64,000 nt of DNA from Favolaschia claudopus (lineage: Eukaryota; Basidiomycota; Agaricomycetes; Agaricales; Mycenaceae): NCBI GenBank assembly GCA_037176885.1, contig JAWWNJ010000132.1, forward strand, positions 248,001 to 312,000, in the 5' to 3' direction. Every line of letters begins with the position of its first letter. Position 1 is the first letter of the stretch. Below the pieces are notes generated by a model. It had not been told where the DNA came from. It did not search any database and saw only the letters and a program-made list of their open reading frames with translations. Position numbers and translations under genes: made by a program. This document shows, one piece after another, positions 1-13,769 of this stretch.

Positions 1-403
1 CGAGTCCCAGATCCAATTCAAGCTTGACTTCACATTTAACACAACAACAGCGGCGGCATGTTCGGGGTGGCAAATTGGTGGCGTCGGAGAGCGAAATGTT
101 GTCGTCGTGGATGATCATGACGTGGCGGCCGAGGGTGGGTGGGAAGGTGGTGAGGGGAGTGAGGGCGTCGAGGAAGAGTCGGAAAGGGTGGATGCCGACA
201 AGAGTTGGTGGACGCGGGGCCGCCGGCGGTGCAAGAGTATGGGTGTGGATGTGGCATATACGAGTAGATGGCTTTTGCTGTGGGGGGCAGAGGAGAGAGA
301 AGGGCGGTCAGTATTCAGTACAGAGAGGAGAGAGTGTAGCGGACGCACCTTCTGATGGGATGGACGCGAGGTTGGGCGTGGGAGGGGATTTGAGAAGACT
401 CAT
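1..403 (-). CDS. Possible partial gene at the left edge
   Basis: Unrecognised and doubtful. On the minus strand an ATG at 403 opens a short exon (M-S-L-L-K-S-P-P) followed by a good donor (gtgcgt) and, some 60 nt later, a C-rich acceptor ending in cccacag. Downstream, between about 190 and 60, one frame has strong C/G third-position bias and reads like protein (LFLDALTPL, GRHVMIIHDD), and it runs off the window without a stop. The first and second halves of this exon do not sit in one frame with the ATG, so either the splice model is wrong or there is a frameshift. No family is proposed. Confidence 0.25.
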
Positions 404-3400
404 GGGTGAGCAAGCCAGAGAGCAGGGAGAGAGGAGGTGCCGGTGTCAACTGCTCGGTGTAATGGTCATCGGAGGAGAACTTGACGAGATCTTGACGTTG
501 TGACTTATAATGTGTCGTAAATTAGTGGACTGGAATGCAAGAGGACAACGGCGATGGATAGTCGGAAGGGGTAGGAGAAACAATGCTTAAAATTGGGGCA
601 ATCATGGGGTAGGAATTATAAAAGGCATTGAGCCTCGTACATAGGGCCCATGGTCGGGCCCAGCGATACGAGAAACAATATTAATGGGTACTAGAATGAG
701 AAAGGAATAGTGGAGGAGAACCTGCACAAATATTTGCCACTTACGGGTGTGCCACTCCCATCGTCGTCTCGTCCAGCTTGAGTGCTTCGCCAGCCAAGGT
801 GGGTGACTCTGTCGTATAGGTGGAGGTGCATTGTCGCTGAGTTAATGAACTGAGGAGCTTGGCATGAGGGTGAGGGCTGGAAGTGACAACGGCGGCATGG
901 TGCGAGTGGATGGGAGATGGTGTTAAGCAACAGCGCGACGCGGTCACGAGTATTTACGTACTCCAGTGCTTGGTAGTATTCAGAAACATGTCTGGAGGGG
1001 CGGTGGAGTCAAGGAAAGCGGATGACGCGTATCTCGGAGAAACGACGACTCGTTGAGCAATTGAGGGGGTGGCATCGTCGAGTCGATTGACTCGATTCGT
1101 GCTTGTTGACGAAAGAGGCGGGGCGAAGCAAAAGGCGGGGCTGGCATAGCCTAGTAGCCTCATAGGACGGGTGCGTAATTGATAGGGTGTGCAGACTGTA
1201 GAGATGAGGGGGCGGGACGAGACACGAGGGCGAGCACGTCGTGGTGCATGGTGGCGGGAGTGGAGGAGTGACGCGGCGTGGCGGAACGCGTTGTTGATTG
1301 GCCGGCGTGCAAATATGAACAAATCCGCCGTCAACAGGGATTGTATCGGTGTTTCGCAAAACGGTGAGCCCCTGAGAACGCGCCACCAGCAAGTCCCCCC
1401 GATCATTTTGGTTCTACTCAATGGGGGGCGTACCGTCCTACTTGAGCTAAGCGGGTATTCAGTCGGTTGAGGCGGGTTAAATAAGTATATTACAGGTAGT
1501 TATATATACGCATATCCGTTGACGTGTACCCGCCCATTCTGTGGTGTCCTCTCCACGCACCTTGAATTGACGCAGGCTGAAATTGGGAAGGGTAAGTAGA
1601 GAGAACAAGTAAGAATAGAGAACGAACCGGGGTTTTGTGCACCAAATATTGGCTCCAAGCCGGCAAATTGAGGGCGTTGGACGGCACGAACCTAGCAATA
1701 AACAAGTCAGCAAGGCACTGAAGGAGAAACAATGAAGACAAAAATGAGCCGCGCACCAATATTATTTGCGCGCGATGCGAATGCTGATAAGTTGCGACTG
1801 CGCCTTGGATCAAGGCAAAATACTCACCGCCCCAGCAGTTTGGCAGTTTTGAGTGGAAAAAGCGAGGGTTTGAAGCAGATACAATCAGTTCGTGGGATCA
1901 AGTTCAAAGAGGGAACCGACTTACAGAATGAACAGACAAATTGATTGAGTGCGCCAGATTGAACGATTATGTGGGGGTTTAATCGGTGGGTGATAACGAT
2001 AACTGAATAAGCATCGAAGTCAACCGTGCCCTACGTCCAGCGTGTCGCGGACTCTGTGGGATGGGGCTGCGACTCAGGTCAGCAAGTTGCAGAGCGATCG
2101 AAAACTATAAGAGGGGGCGCACTCGCCCGATGCGCAGCGGAGTCCGTTGGACGGCGAGAAAAATTGAGTCTTGCTGGGATGAAATCGACGTCGAACGTAC
2201 CGTTCCCAGCCTTGGTTTGCATGATTGGGTTGGGCTGATATTGTACTGGGAGCATCAGCGTAATACGGACGTGAGATCGACGCGTTACTCAACTCGGTAT
2301 CGGCATCATTGAAAATCTAACGGACGGGCCTGTACGGAAAAAATCAGTGGAAATCTCAGTTGAAGCAAGGAAATATGGGAATGATTCAACGAGTTGAATT
2401 ACCGTTGAGTGCCGCAGCAATGACCGTACTAGACGGTCAATATGAGGGGCAAATACATGAGTAAACTGTACCTGCGCGTCATGTTTTCTGTATCTGAGCA
2501 ATGAACACGAAGCGCTCGGTGGGTGAGGACGGGACATATTTTAGTCGCTAGAGCGCATGCAGGATCCGTGAGCGGAAGCGAGAGTTAAGACCGAGCCCGC
2601 TCTGCCATCGATTGCCAATGGTATACATTGCAAGTTTGGGTGGGGAGTGGAAGAAGATGGAAAAACGAAACAACACAGCGAAGACAGTCAGTGTGCGGCT
2701 CACCTGGCTTTCCTAGCAAATTCCTTACCACATGAATTTTTCTATTAGCCATAACAGTAGATGTAATAGCAGATTTGAAGGGTGGGTGAACGTGGAATTG
2801 AGGGTTGAGGTGAAGAGAGCTCGGCGGCGTTGTCTTGATGTTGGGAGAAACCAATGCATTGAAGCCAAGACACGTCACAGTGAATGCACAGAGTAATATA
2901 CCATAGTTATAATACCCCTCGACGAGCATGATGGCTCGTGAGACACGGTAAAACATCCACGTTGGTGGAATAGCCAGGATTGCCAAGTTCGGCGTAGCAC
3001 TGCGTCAGTCCGACTCAGTGGATGTGACAGGGGATCGATGTTGTAGCAAGACGTTGAGTAGGCAGTATGTATACTAGTTTTGGACAACCGAGCGGTCGAA
3101 ACGTGCGGGACGCAGCGGAGAAAACGAGGAGATGGGGGAAGAAAACAAGAGACGCGTGAAGTCACTGTGTGACGTCACGGCATTCCCACGCTCCGAGTCG
3201 GAATAAGATGAACAAATCATTGGCAGCCGGTAAACGTGTGTATAGTGATAGTACTACGTTGTTGCGCAGGAGAGTATCATGCTTGAATAGAAAATAATAA
3301 CCCCTGAGGTAGATTCATGGGACAGCTGAGGTGGAGAAGATGTTAATTATGAGTATATAGTGGATTTAAGGGAGGCTACAAATGCCGAGTATGAGGAAGG

Positions 3401-4138
3401 CTCTAGAATAGAAAAACAAAAACAAAAATGAACGGGACAAGTGCACTACAACAGGGAGTCTGTGTGTTGGTCCTGGCAATGTTTTGAGACTTGAATGTCA
3501 ATCAATTGACGGGGCTGCGGGGTTTGCGTAGGGGTCTGACAACGATCCTAGTTTTGAGTCGTTTTCAAGCAAAATAACGTCTGGGTTGCGATTCGAATGG
3601 CCTCGTCGACGGCCTGGGTTTGATGGCCGCCAAACTGGCCATATGGAATCGGCTAGTAGCTCGAGTGCGGATTCTGAACGCATTCGAGTTTATAATTCGC
3701 CATCGAGTCGTGCAACGAATCGCCCCTGAATGGACTTTGAAAAGGCGTCTTTGGTTTCCGAATTCCGCCAATGATGTCCGCCGCGTTAGGCGAGAAGAAC
3801 CTTATAAATCCAGCGAGCATTTAGTGCCTTTGGGAGTATATGGGTGACTCATTTGCTGTTTTCAAGTTGAAGAATGAAGGGGAACCAACGAATCTGGTGA
3901 CGGAGGACAGGAAGCGCTTCAATTCGTCGTCGCAAACGAGTCGATATGTATCTATCGTAGTCGGCAAACATTCGGAATGCGCTCGCATCGCGTGTCGGCC
4001 ATTTTTGAGAAACCCACTCATGGTAGGTTTGTGCCGAGTGGGTTCGGACCTACTCAGAGTGAATAGAGAACTCTGGGAAAGAGTAGGTCCTACTCAGAAC
4101 AAGGTTCCTTCCCACAGTGGGGTTCGCACGGAATGATG
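404..4138. other. Gene-poor stretch
   Basis: I see no gene I can support. Open frames here are short, mutually overlapping and rich in Arg/Ser/Pro, as expected from non-coding GC-biased sequence. A minus-strand stretch at about 950-745 ends at a plausible donor (gtaagt) and could be a relic exon, but nothing joins it. The stretch at 3165-2585 has some hydrophobic minus-strand frames without a coherent splice chain. Confidence 0.4.
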
Positions 4139-4176
4139 AGGCTGTAGCCTCAGGCTGTAGGCTACAGGCTACAGCC
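4139..4176. repeat. Short palindromic hairpin
   Basis: GGCTGTAGCC near the start pairs exactly with GGCTACAGCC at the end, and inside lies a second palindrome CTGTAG-G-CTACAG. The block is about 280 bp upstream of the ATG of the JmjC-like gene. It could form a stem in DNA or RNA; no function is inferred. Confidence 0.5.
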
Positions 4177-4452
4177 CGATGGGTAAGTATCAAGTAGTTC
4201 GTTCGTTCCGTATCGAACGAAACAACTGACTGCATGGGAGCTTAGACCGGTTTCTGGTTCAAATGTGTACGCGGAGAACGAGGAATGGAAGAGCGATTCC
4301 GGCGGGGTTTGTCGTCATCAACCTGAGATTCCGGATCGTTCCGCTGTCAGAAGCGCCAAGCACGGCCAAATTCCGCACCCATCAATCCTTCCGCACATCG
4401 ATCAATTCATCAAGTTTGGCCCAGCCAAACAAAGCACCTCCTTCCTTCCACT

Positions 4453-7400
4453 ATGCCACCGACTCCTCCCCTTGACGAAAGCGGCCGGAACCCGGTGCGC
4501 GAATCCCCGTCAAATCCACTACTCTCCCACTTGCTTTTTCCCGGCCAAAGCGGCTCCCCGGAGTGCGCGCACACGGACGCGCTGGCAACGACATCCGGGC
4601 CATCCGACTGCGCACTCACAGCATCGGAAAATATTCAAATACCGTCTCCGTCTTTGCCGAACCCACCTTTGCTTCCAATGCCACCCCCATGCCCCGAAAC
4701 TCGCCGAATAACACACGCACGCGGGCCTTGGCACCACGACGGCTTTTTCCGAGGCGACTTCGACCCCGAGCGACTCGGTCTCCTTCTTGCGCAAAGGGTC
4801 GATCCACAAGATCCTGCTCTAGTACCGACTTTCCGCGCGTTCTTCCGCGGCGTCAAACAATTCGACGCTGCTGCCCCATCCGATTCAGAGCTCGCGTCCA
4901 CACACGATGGCCCCAGAAACGCCTACGTTTCCCTTGAACTCGCCCGGCTTCCATACACACTTCCCACTGGACACCGCGCCCCCGACATGTCCAAAATATC
5001 ACACCGCGTGTTCCGCGAAACCACCATGCTCCTGCTCCCCCTGATTCTCGCGGACCGCCTAGCCCTCCTCGCCGATCCGTCCAATGCCGCACCTCGCTTT
5101 CACGCCCCCGTTAAAGCTTGTGTTGGAGATACGGCCAGCCGCATCGTGCGTACGCCTGTGTCATCTGAAGCTAACCTGATGCAACTACCCAGGAGCACGC
5201 CTCATTACGCCACTGGTACAAGCAGTGGACCAGTTACAACACGACGCTTCAAAATCAAGTGAAGAAAGAAAAGGCTGCCAAGCCCGAGCCCGCGAGCAAA
5301 CTGCAAGTCGAGGACCTGCTGACGCGCCAGACCAGGGGTGCCCTCACGGGCCCACAACTCAACGTCGAAGCGGCTATCTATATGCTCTCGTTGTACCTCC
5401 AGGTGTGTCCGTCTTGGCGCCTGGCTCCACTCACCACCCCTAACCCTAGCAATCAGGGAGATCCTTCTTTCCGACCGGAGACTGTCCGCAAAATTATTCT
5501 TCGGTAAATCTCAGCTCTTCCTTTTCTAACGCCCCACTCACCGTTGTTGTAGAGAGTCGCCGCTGACGGGAGAGGCGCTAGAGAAGGCTACGAGGGACTT
5601 CAACCCCTACCTTGTCGCCGCTCCGCTTTTCGCGGCGCTCGTATACGGCTCCTTGAGCCCTCTCGCCAGGACCGCCATGGTAAAGCGGGAAGCCGGGAGT
5701 CACATCGACTTCTGGGCTCTCCAGCCGAACATCTCCACTCGTAGTGGGAGCTGTGTTCTCACAGCCGTCGACGACGCCGGGCTTGTCCTCTTGCTCAAGG
5801 CTGCGCTACGTCCAGATCAGGTGCCGCCCGCCACCGTTCCGGGCCTCCTGGTCGACGACCCCGAGATACGATCACTACTGGCCACTGAACCTACACAGGA
5901 GGATCTTGAGGTTCTCTGTAAGTGACCCTTGCTTATAGACGCGCTCCTGCCACTGAATCCTGCTAGACAACCACGAGGACCGCATGACAGTCCAGACTGT
6001 CAGCCACCCCACCCTCCCCGCAACCTCCTCTTCGACCTCTACCCCCTTCGCCCCCGCGCAGACACCCGTCTTTGTTTACGACTACGACGACAATCCGCAA
6101 TTCTCGCAGCTGATTTCACTCCCCGCGTCTTGGGAGCCGCCCACCGTCAACGCCAATCCGCCGCAAATCAAACCCGATGTGGACTCTCCGGTGGTCTTCC
6201 GCAACGACTTCCGACATTCGGAAACCTCACAATCTCCGCTCCTGAAGCTGGAGATGGAAATTTCAACGCCGCACAACGTCACACCCCCCGCCGAGAGCGT
6301 TGTACCTCTCGCCGTCAACCCGCCGACACCCCTTCCCTCCTCCCCCTCGTCTCCTACCCCAACCCTTTCGGGCCTCTTGCCCACGGAGAATTTCGATTCA
6401 GCATCTTCCAGCTGGAGACCATGGCACACTCCCACCCCTTCCCCACCCTTAGACCCCCGCTGGACCGACGTCGAAGTACCCGACCACATCCTCGACCCCC
6501 TCCATGTGCCCGACGTGGAGCCCCGAGTCCTGAAAACGTATGGCCGACGAAACCCGCCGCCCGCGCCTGAGCACGAGCAGGCTGCTGCACCTACCCCCAC
6601 GCCGGTTACTTCGCGCAATGCCCCGGACGACCAAACCCTCGACACGCTTCTTGCGCGGCGCGCCAACATTACGCTTCCACGCCCCTCGTTCGCCGTGGCG
6701 GAATTCGAAACGCAGCAGCGCTTGTTGGAGGCCACCCAAAGTCTCGCCGGCGGCCAAGGGTCGCTCCACGAAACGGAACCGCTAGACACCGACGAGGCCG
6801 AGGTGCTCAATGTTCTCACGGCCGACGCCGACGTCGATATGCCCCCTCCGTGCGACGTCGACCGCGAGAAGGCCCGCCCCGCACCGGGAGACCTCGAGCA
6901 AGACAAGCCGGCCACCCGAGCAACGCCCGACCCGGACCGCGAAATGCCGCCTCCGCCTGACGACGACGAGTACGCCGTGGAGCAAGAGAACGCGGAGCCG
7001 GGCAAGCCGTTCGATCCTCCCACGACCGACGTCGACCTCGATATGCCCCCTCCGTCTGACGTCGACCAAGAGGAAGCCCACGCCGCACCGGCGGACCTCG
7101 AGAGAGACAAGCGGGCGCCCTGCGCGACGCCCCCTCCTGATCTCGACTTGCCGCCTGCGTCTCCCGTTCATGATGAGCAGGAGGACGAGCAGCGGGAAGG
7201 GCAGGAGCATAGACAGGGGGACGGCCAGCAGGAACAGCAGGAGGAGGCGCAGGAGGGCGAGAAGGCGGGTGAGGAGGAGGTGACTTCTACGGTTGCAGAA
7301 CGCCTCGCCGCGCGGAAGCAGCGGGAACGCGAAGAGGCGGAAGCGCTACAACAAGCCGCCGAGCAGCAGGAACGCGCGCAACTCGACGCCGAACTGGATG

Positions 7401-10115
7401 AACTCGCCGACACCCCCGCGCCAAACCCGCATCCAAACAACAAGCGCAAAGCTCCTGCCTATGACGGCGGCGACGAGGATGAACAAGACGACGAGGACCA
7501 GGCTCCGAAACGCCGTCGCCGTGGGACCCCCCTTCCCGAGCCGTTCACGATCAACGAGCTCGCACCTCGAAGCAAGCCATGGGTCTCAATCGTCAAAAAT
7601 CCCACCAAAGAGGAGCGCGAGGTCGACCTCCTCCAGGCCTCCCTCAAGAAGTCTCCCCATCTCGTCATCGATCCGACCATCCACTATGAATACGCCGACG
7701 ATGCTGCGCATGCCGTGCGGGTACCATGTCATGTCCTCGGATTGGACGCCGATGGGCACGTCATAAGCACGGAAACGAAAATCTATAGCCACCGCGCATT
7801 TGCGAACTCGGTAAGCCCTCATCCCGCCTCCCCCCCCCCTTGCGTCTCTCTCACGGGGCATGTTCGTCAGGTTGATATGAACCGCGAGATTCAAGCCATG
7901 GTAGACTCGCTGCCGGCCGAGCCCTTGTACCTGCAACCCCAAAATCGCTACTCTGCGATCGATCCCTCGAAACCCCCGCGCGGAGAAGGGTCCTCCGTAA
8001 TCTGTGCCTTCGGCGAGTCTGAATTCATCGCCTTGACTGCCCAGCAGAAGCAGCAACTGTCCCGGCACCGCGTCATTCTGATCGTGCACGACAAAGATCA
8101 AGTCGACACCAACGGGCGCGCAGTTCATTTCGACGAAGCGGGGTTTGCCCAGTTCACGGACACCAGTCGGCTCGCCTGGATTCAAGGTACGTCTCTCAGG
8201 GAATTCCCATTCCGCCAAAGCCCTAACCCAAGCTAGACCTCGGTGCACACAAAGGAGACGAGATGGAACTCCGCGTCGGCCGCCCAATCCACCTCGTCGA
8301 CTGCGTGAAATCGCAGGCAGAGGCTCGGAAACAGACCAACCCGCCCGCCCACGGCCAAACTCTCAATCTTCTCTCGAACACGCACGGCGAGAAGACTCTT
8401 CCCACCATGCTGGGCTGGGGGTACGTCTTCTTTAGCCGCTTGATCATCTTCACGCTAACTCAAACCACAACGAAGGGATCTCGCAACGCACGAGCTTGCC
8501 TGTACCTACCTCAAGGCCCATGGTCGCTGGGTAAAATTTATGCTACCCTGGAGCGAACTCCAGTGGAGCATCTTTTGCACATGCGGGGGGCGCGACGTTT
8601 ACTCACGTCGACGTGTTCTCGACAGAGGGACGAGTTGCCTGCGGCGCGAAGCCCTGGGCCATCCGCAAAACACTCGAGGGCGACCTCGGCAACATCACGA
8701 ACCTCCGGTCCCGCCACGCCTTCGAGGGTTTCAATAGCTGGGAAGCCCAGGCGGACAAATACCACGACGAGCTCATGTATTTGACTCCGCGCACGACGAT
8801 GTGAGTAATATCTATCCTCCTCCCCCCTCTCCCCACGCTGATGGACTCCAGCATTATGCCGGCCGGAACCATGCACTGGGTTCTAACGTCCGATGACGCA
8901 ATCATGGCCGGTCGCCATCTAATTCCCGCCTCCAATCTCCTAGCCACCATCCAGGTCACTCTCCATAACATCATGATCGCCAATTACACGACCAACGCCG
9001 ACCACGAGGCCGTCCGCCCCGTCTTCATCCGCATCTTCGGCTTCATCGCCCAGACTTATCTCGACCCACGCAGCTCCGCCTATCTTCAACCCACCCCCGT
9101 TACCGCCACAGCCGACAAATCGAACGATGAAGAGTCCGCCCGGCAGCGTCAGTACGCCGCTTACGAGCATGCGCGCGCGACCGCTCCTCTCCCTCCCGAC
9201 GTCCTTGCCCATGTCCCCGACCTCACCACGCCCGACGGAATGCTCGATCTGCTCGCGCTACGCAGCTTCACCGTCCTCTGCCACGCCCTCCACGCCAGCG
9301 CATACAAACTCCTCAACCAAGGTCAAAAACCCAACGCCCTCCCCATCACGGCCGAGGCTTTTGCCGATCTCGACCTTGCTTGGGACTTAGCGATAGAGCT
9401 CGACCATCACATCGGCAGCCATTATACTCCGAAGCCACGCCCCGGCCAAACCGACCCTGCAACTTGGCAGTCTCTCGCTTCCGTCAGTATTTTCGCTTTC
9501 CTGGCTCACCCCTCACCCACTAACCTCCCCGTGCAGGACTCTCTTCTCCACATGGCAGCATCCATGGCGCGATACCACAAAGCTACTGCCGGCGATGAAA
9601 AATTGGGCCGCCCCACCAACTTCTCCACTGAAACCTTCATTTGGCAACTCAACCACGCTATCCAGCGGTTCGAGATTCGCCAGATTTGTCGGCGCTACCA
9701 AAAAGATTCGACAGCTCCCCGACCAACATTCAATATCGACGAAATTGTTCCCCTTGGTACCGACGAAACCCGGCTCCCTCTCGCTGCTGCGTTTATGAAG
9801 ATGGTGCGTAATAAGAAATGCAAGTGGGATCATCTTATGCCTTGGACTGTCGAAACGTTACCTATAGTTCTGTGTATTCCCGAGTAATAGAACACTCCCC
9901 ACTTTTCGAATTACACAACACCCTCAGTTAATAGATGGAACAAGCCCGCGATGCGATTCCAAGCACAGTCTTTTTTGACCTCACCCATGCGCAGCAATCA
10001 GCCGGCGTCCACACCCTCACCATCCACGTCAACTCTCGAGCGACCTCGCGTTCACGATTCAAGATTACAGAACCCAAGTGGGGCTTGCGGCCCCACCCTT
10101 GCCGACTGGAATTAA
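4453..10115 (+). CDS. JmjC-like 2-oxoglutarate/Fe(II) oxygenase, 11 exons, one frameshift
   Basis: Large agaric protein of about 1,713 residues if one base is discounted. Exons: 4453-5145, 5193-5402, 5457-5503, 5553-5917, 5967-7810, 7871-8186, 8237-8420, 8476-8800, 8852-9482, 9537-9883, 9935-10115; all phases agree and most introns carry CTAAC branch sites. The middle (exon 5) is Pro-rich, then strongly acidic with KRRRR-type basic patches, suggesting a nuclear protein. The C-terminal third reads as a JmjC/cupin-like core: WSIFCTCGG, then TFTHVDVF giving the HxD pair, CGAKPW, and MPAGTMHWV giving the distal His, followed by a helical region with NADHE. The problem lies just before HxD: a run of six G (8585-8590) puts WSIFCTCGG and ATFTHVD in different frames; five G would join them. 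Substrate unknown. An ATG-initiated frame with no upstream coding supports the start. Family assignment is from motif order only. Confidence 0.7.
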
Positions 10116-13100
10116 CTGTAAATCTAACTCGGTGGTTCGAGTCTGCGAACGAAACAGACTCAGGTGGCACAATTTCTAGGGTTATTCAATTCCCCATTTC
10201 TTTTCTCCTCTCGTTTCGTTACAAGCTGAGGTTGGGTTTTCAAGATCTTGGGTGTTGACTTTGCTTCAGCCCACATCTTCCTCCGCGTTCTCATTTGTGC
10301 TTGAAGCTCCGCCCAACCTCATCCGCGCTTATCAAAATTCGCTTCAGGTATTTACGCTGGCGCTTGGGTTATGATGAAGGAATAGAGAATTCACGGTGCG
10401 TGTATCATATATTGATATTCATTCCCTGCCTCCCTTCTCGTCCTCTCGTCCTCTCGTCTGCCCCCTAACTATCCCCGGGTGCTCCCCGACGAACTTCCGC
10501 ATTGGGGCGCTACTTGCAACGGTGACTCGCTGAAGGCGGATTGGGATTGTAATGTCTGTCTCAGAGTCTGTGGCTGCCTCAATATTGAATTGAAAATTGT
10601 TGTTGAATCAATTCAGATGGCTTCATTCGCAGTATCGTTCGAAGCTCTGGCCTTGGAGTCGCCCACTGGCGGGGAAGAGTTTACGTTCGGCTTTCTCGCT
10701 TTTCATTCTCTTAAGTCAGCACAGGAGTCAGCCATCCTTCTCTATGAAATCCAACTTGTAAAACCGTCATTTGATCTCACAATCGTAGGACTGTGTTTTT
10801 TTTTCCCCAGCTTCATTGGTCCGTTTGAATTACAGTAAATTCGTACACTGTTTACTTGCCAGTGTCTTACTTAGTGATGTTTCACCCGCAGGACTCGTTG
10901 GAGCTGAAAGCAACAGTATTCCCTTACCTTTTCCCGCGCAATGAAACCAGGTTTGCAGAAATTATTCTCGTTCAACAAGTGAGTCTTTCATTGAGTTCGT
11001 TCGCTATCAAACAAAAAAATGACTTACTCGATTTCACTTGAGTGGATATTCGGTGCGAGTTGGCAGACACAGCGCCTACGAAACGATACCGACGAGGGTA
11101 AGAGTGGCGTAGAGTGGCGCAGTGGTGTGTCGAGTTTGACGAGGAGAGGGGTAGGTGTGCAAGAGAGGGAGTAGGTCGGATACGTTATTTGAACTTGCGC
11201 TGTACACACGTAGGCGTGGGTGGTGAGATAGAGGACCATAGATCGAGGCGTCCTTGAATCCACCAATCTGTAAAAGTTCAATATCATCAATATAATCGAC
11301 GAAAGGCGGAGCCAAAACGGAAACGGATTAGATCGTAGGGAAGAGAAATTGATAAGAAGGAGAACAGAACAGATTCAAAATCTACGTACCAAACATTCCG
11401 ACATTTGGACGGGCCCAAAAAAAAAAACAACAATCAAGAAAAGGGAAGATTGCCGAATCGGAATCGCTTACCAGTTGGCTGCACTAGGGATTAGCAATAT
11501 GCGTCTATGAGCGGGTTGTCGAGATCTAATTCTGCGTGAAGATTGCGAATAAGAATGCTCAGACGGTAACTATTGAAGAGAATGAAATAGATGAAGCTAG
11601 TACGAGCGTCGAATATACGAACCAGAATGGAAGTAAAGATTGCGGCTGATTCGACTGAATATGGTCTGTGGGCCGACCGTCATTTGGTATATCAAAATCG
11701 ACTGTCGTCCATCGGCCACAATATATCAAAATTGACTCTCCTCGACAGGTGAGTGATATATCTCTCCCCCATACTAAGGTGTTGGGAACAGGTCCATTTC
11801 ATCCGCGTCGAATGGATAGGATATACAAGCGTTGAATATCAGGATGAATTCTGAAAGGGTGAAGGGTGGGTGGGGATAAGAGACGATACGAGGCAATGTA
11901 AGTTAAGTCAATTTGAACTCACCTTCAGTTGAACTCAACGATACTTGAATGAGACCGTGTTGATGTTCAACAACACTTCAAGGTCAGATAATAGATCGAG
12001 TTGAGTGAATGACGAGACTAGAGTACAAGAAAATGAGATATAGAGACGAAATTCGAGTCAGACGAATGAAATCTTACCTGAACAACCGAAACGAGCCAAT
12101 GCAAATGGGAGGCAGCCGACCCTCGAGTCAACTTTATCTAGTAAGTAATAGCACGATAAGTTCCAGTATCACAATCACCTCACCTTCTAAACCAGCAGAG
12201 CGTGACTTTCACCAAAGCCCAGCGCCGCAAGACTTTTTCTTGGATATGCGTATGATCCATGATAGACTATCGTATCAGCGAAACAGCGACCATTCGAAGT
12301 CAGAGAGGGATGAGCGAACCTGTATGTACTGACACAGTCCCCGAGTACATCCGTATCGCTAGAGAGTCAACTGTGTCTCCTTCGAGTCCATAACTTGTCC
12401 ATTAGCGGCCGGAATTGGGAAATACTCACACCACGTACCCCAGCCGGCGGCATTCTGCCGAGGGATCCGGAAAGCCTTGCCTGTACATGTCCTTTGTCAT
12501 TCTGCGCAGTCCAATGCTTGCATTCCTCTGAGCCGACATCGTGGTGGGTTGACGTGGAGAATTGCTGGAGAACGCGAAAAGCGAGGATGACCGAAAAAGG
12601 ATCTGAATAGATTACTTAAGAGAATTTTACTTAAAACCAGATTTAAATCGCAGCTCGGACTTAGTACTTGGCCTATTAAACCTCCGAGAATTCCCTTTCT
12701 CTCTCCAAATAGGACAGTTTTGAACAGCTTGTCTCACTTGGTGACCAAAACTGACAGGAACCTCTCTGTTCAATTTCATCAATGTTCATTGTTATCTGAA
12801 TACCTGAGCACGGGAGCGCCCTTTACGGCGTAGATTGGCCATAGTAGTGTCCTGGTAGTAGCTCATTTAGCTCACAGATGTCTAGAAAAGCATTCTAGCT
12901 GTTACCTTGTGACTGAAGTGGCGGGAGGGCGGAATTCGGTGGATGTGGAGGTACAGTGACGGCGTGACAACGCGTCGCGTCACGCGTTTGATGCCGGCCA
13001 TCTTGCAAAATTGGTGCCGACAGCGAGCCTCTTTCGGCTTGGTTTATGTGCCAATACGTGTGTTATGTCCCAATCTTCAATTCCTTCAGAGTGGATTGTC

Positions 13101-13769
13101 CGGCTTTGCCCAGTTCCCTCTGATCCGCGCGGTCACTTAGATTAAAAATTCAAAATTGGAAAATATAGCTAGAAGGTGTTCAAGACCTGGATTAATCTAT
13201 TGTTTTCAGCGCCCCACCCGATTTTTTTAGTGCTCCTGCTTCCCAGAATTTTGCTCACCATCCCGCTGTTCGTGGAGAAGGGAGGTCACAGCCACATCAT
13301 GATATCGAATCATCCGATCAAAAGCCGTCGCTGCCCGAGTTTAAGCTCTTGACAATGACCACCATCACCACCATCTCTCAATGCATAGACAGGAAGTCGG
13401 AGATGCCCTGACCGGGCGTCTGGACTACACTGACATGCGCTCACCCGGGCCAGAGACAGTGTTACTTTGGCATTATCGAGCGTGAATTTTCTTTCGAAGT
13501 CGGAAGAAGTGACGTCGGTTAGGTTGCACAGACCGCCGTCATCGTCTCGGTCGTCTTGGACGCAATTCCGCGGTTGACAGACTGAACATGAAAATTGGAA
13601 GAAAAACAAAATAAGGAGCCTAAATACATCGAAGCGCATTCAACTTGCACTCAACTATCGAAAAGATACCCGGGCATATTCACCAACACACAAGAGAAAA
13701 ACAACGCAAATCAACACTAGTGCCAGACTATCCATCGAACGCCCCGTGTCGTGCTTCGTCGCCTCCAAT
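10116..13769. other. Intergenic, no gene supported
   Basis: AT-richer than the flanking gene. Only short unlinked open frames are present. The copies of tatatcaaaa-t/cgact at about 11690 and 11725 are a short local repeat. I found no splice chain, no RNA gene and no transposon motif. Confidence 0.45.

Noticed and set aside
6082..7110. 342-codon minus-strand frame inside the JmjC-like gene
   Set aside because: It is an antisense shadow of the GC-rich exon 5; the plus-strand exon fits an 11-exon phase chain.
10078..10150. tRNA-like string with ctgtaaat and ggttcgagtc
   Set aside because: The arms do not pair into a cloverleaf, there is no matching acceptor stem, and its first half is coding in the oxygenase gene.
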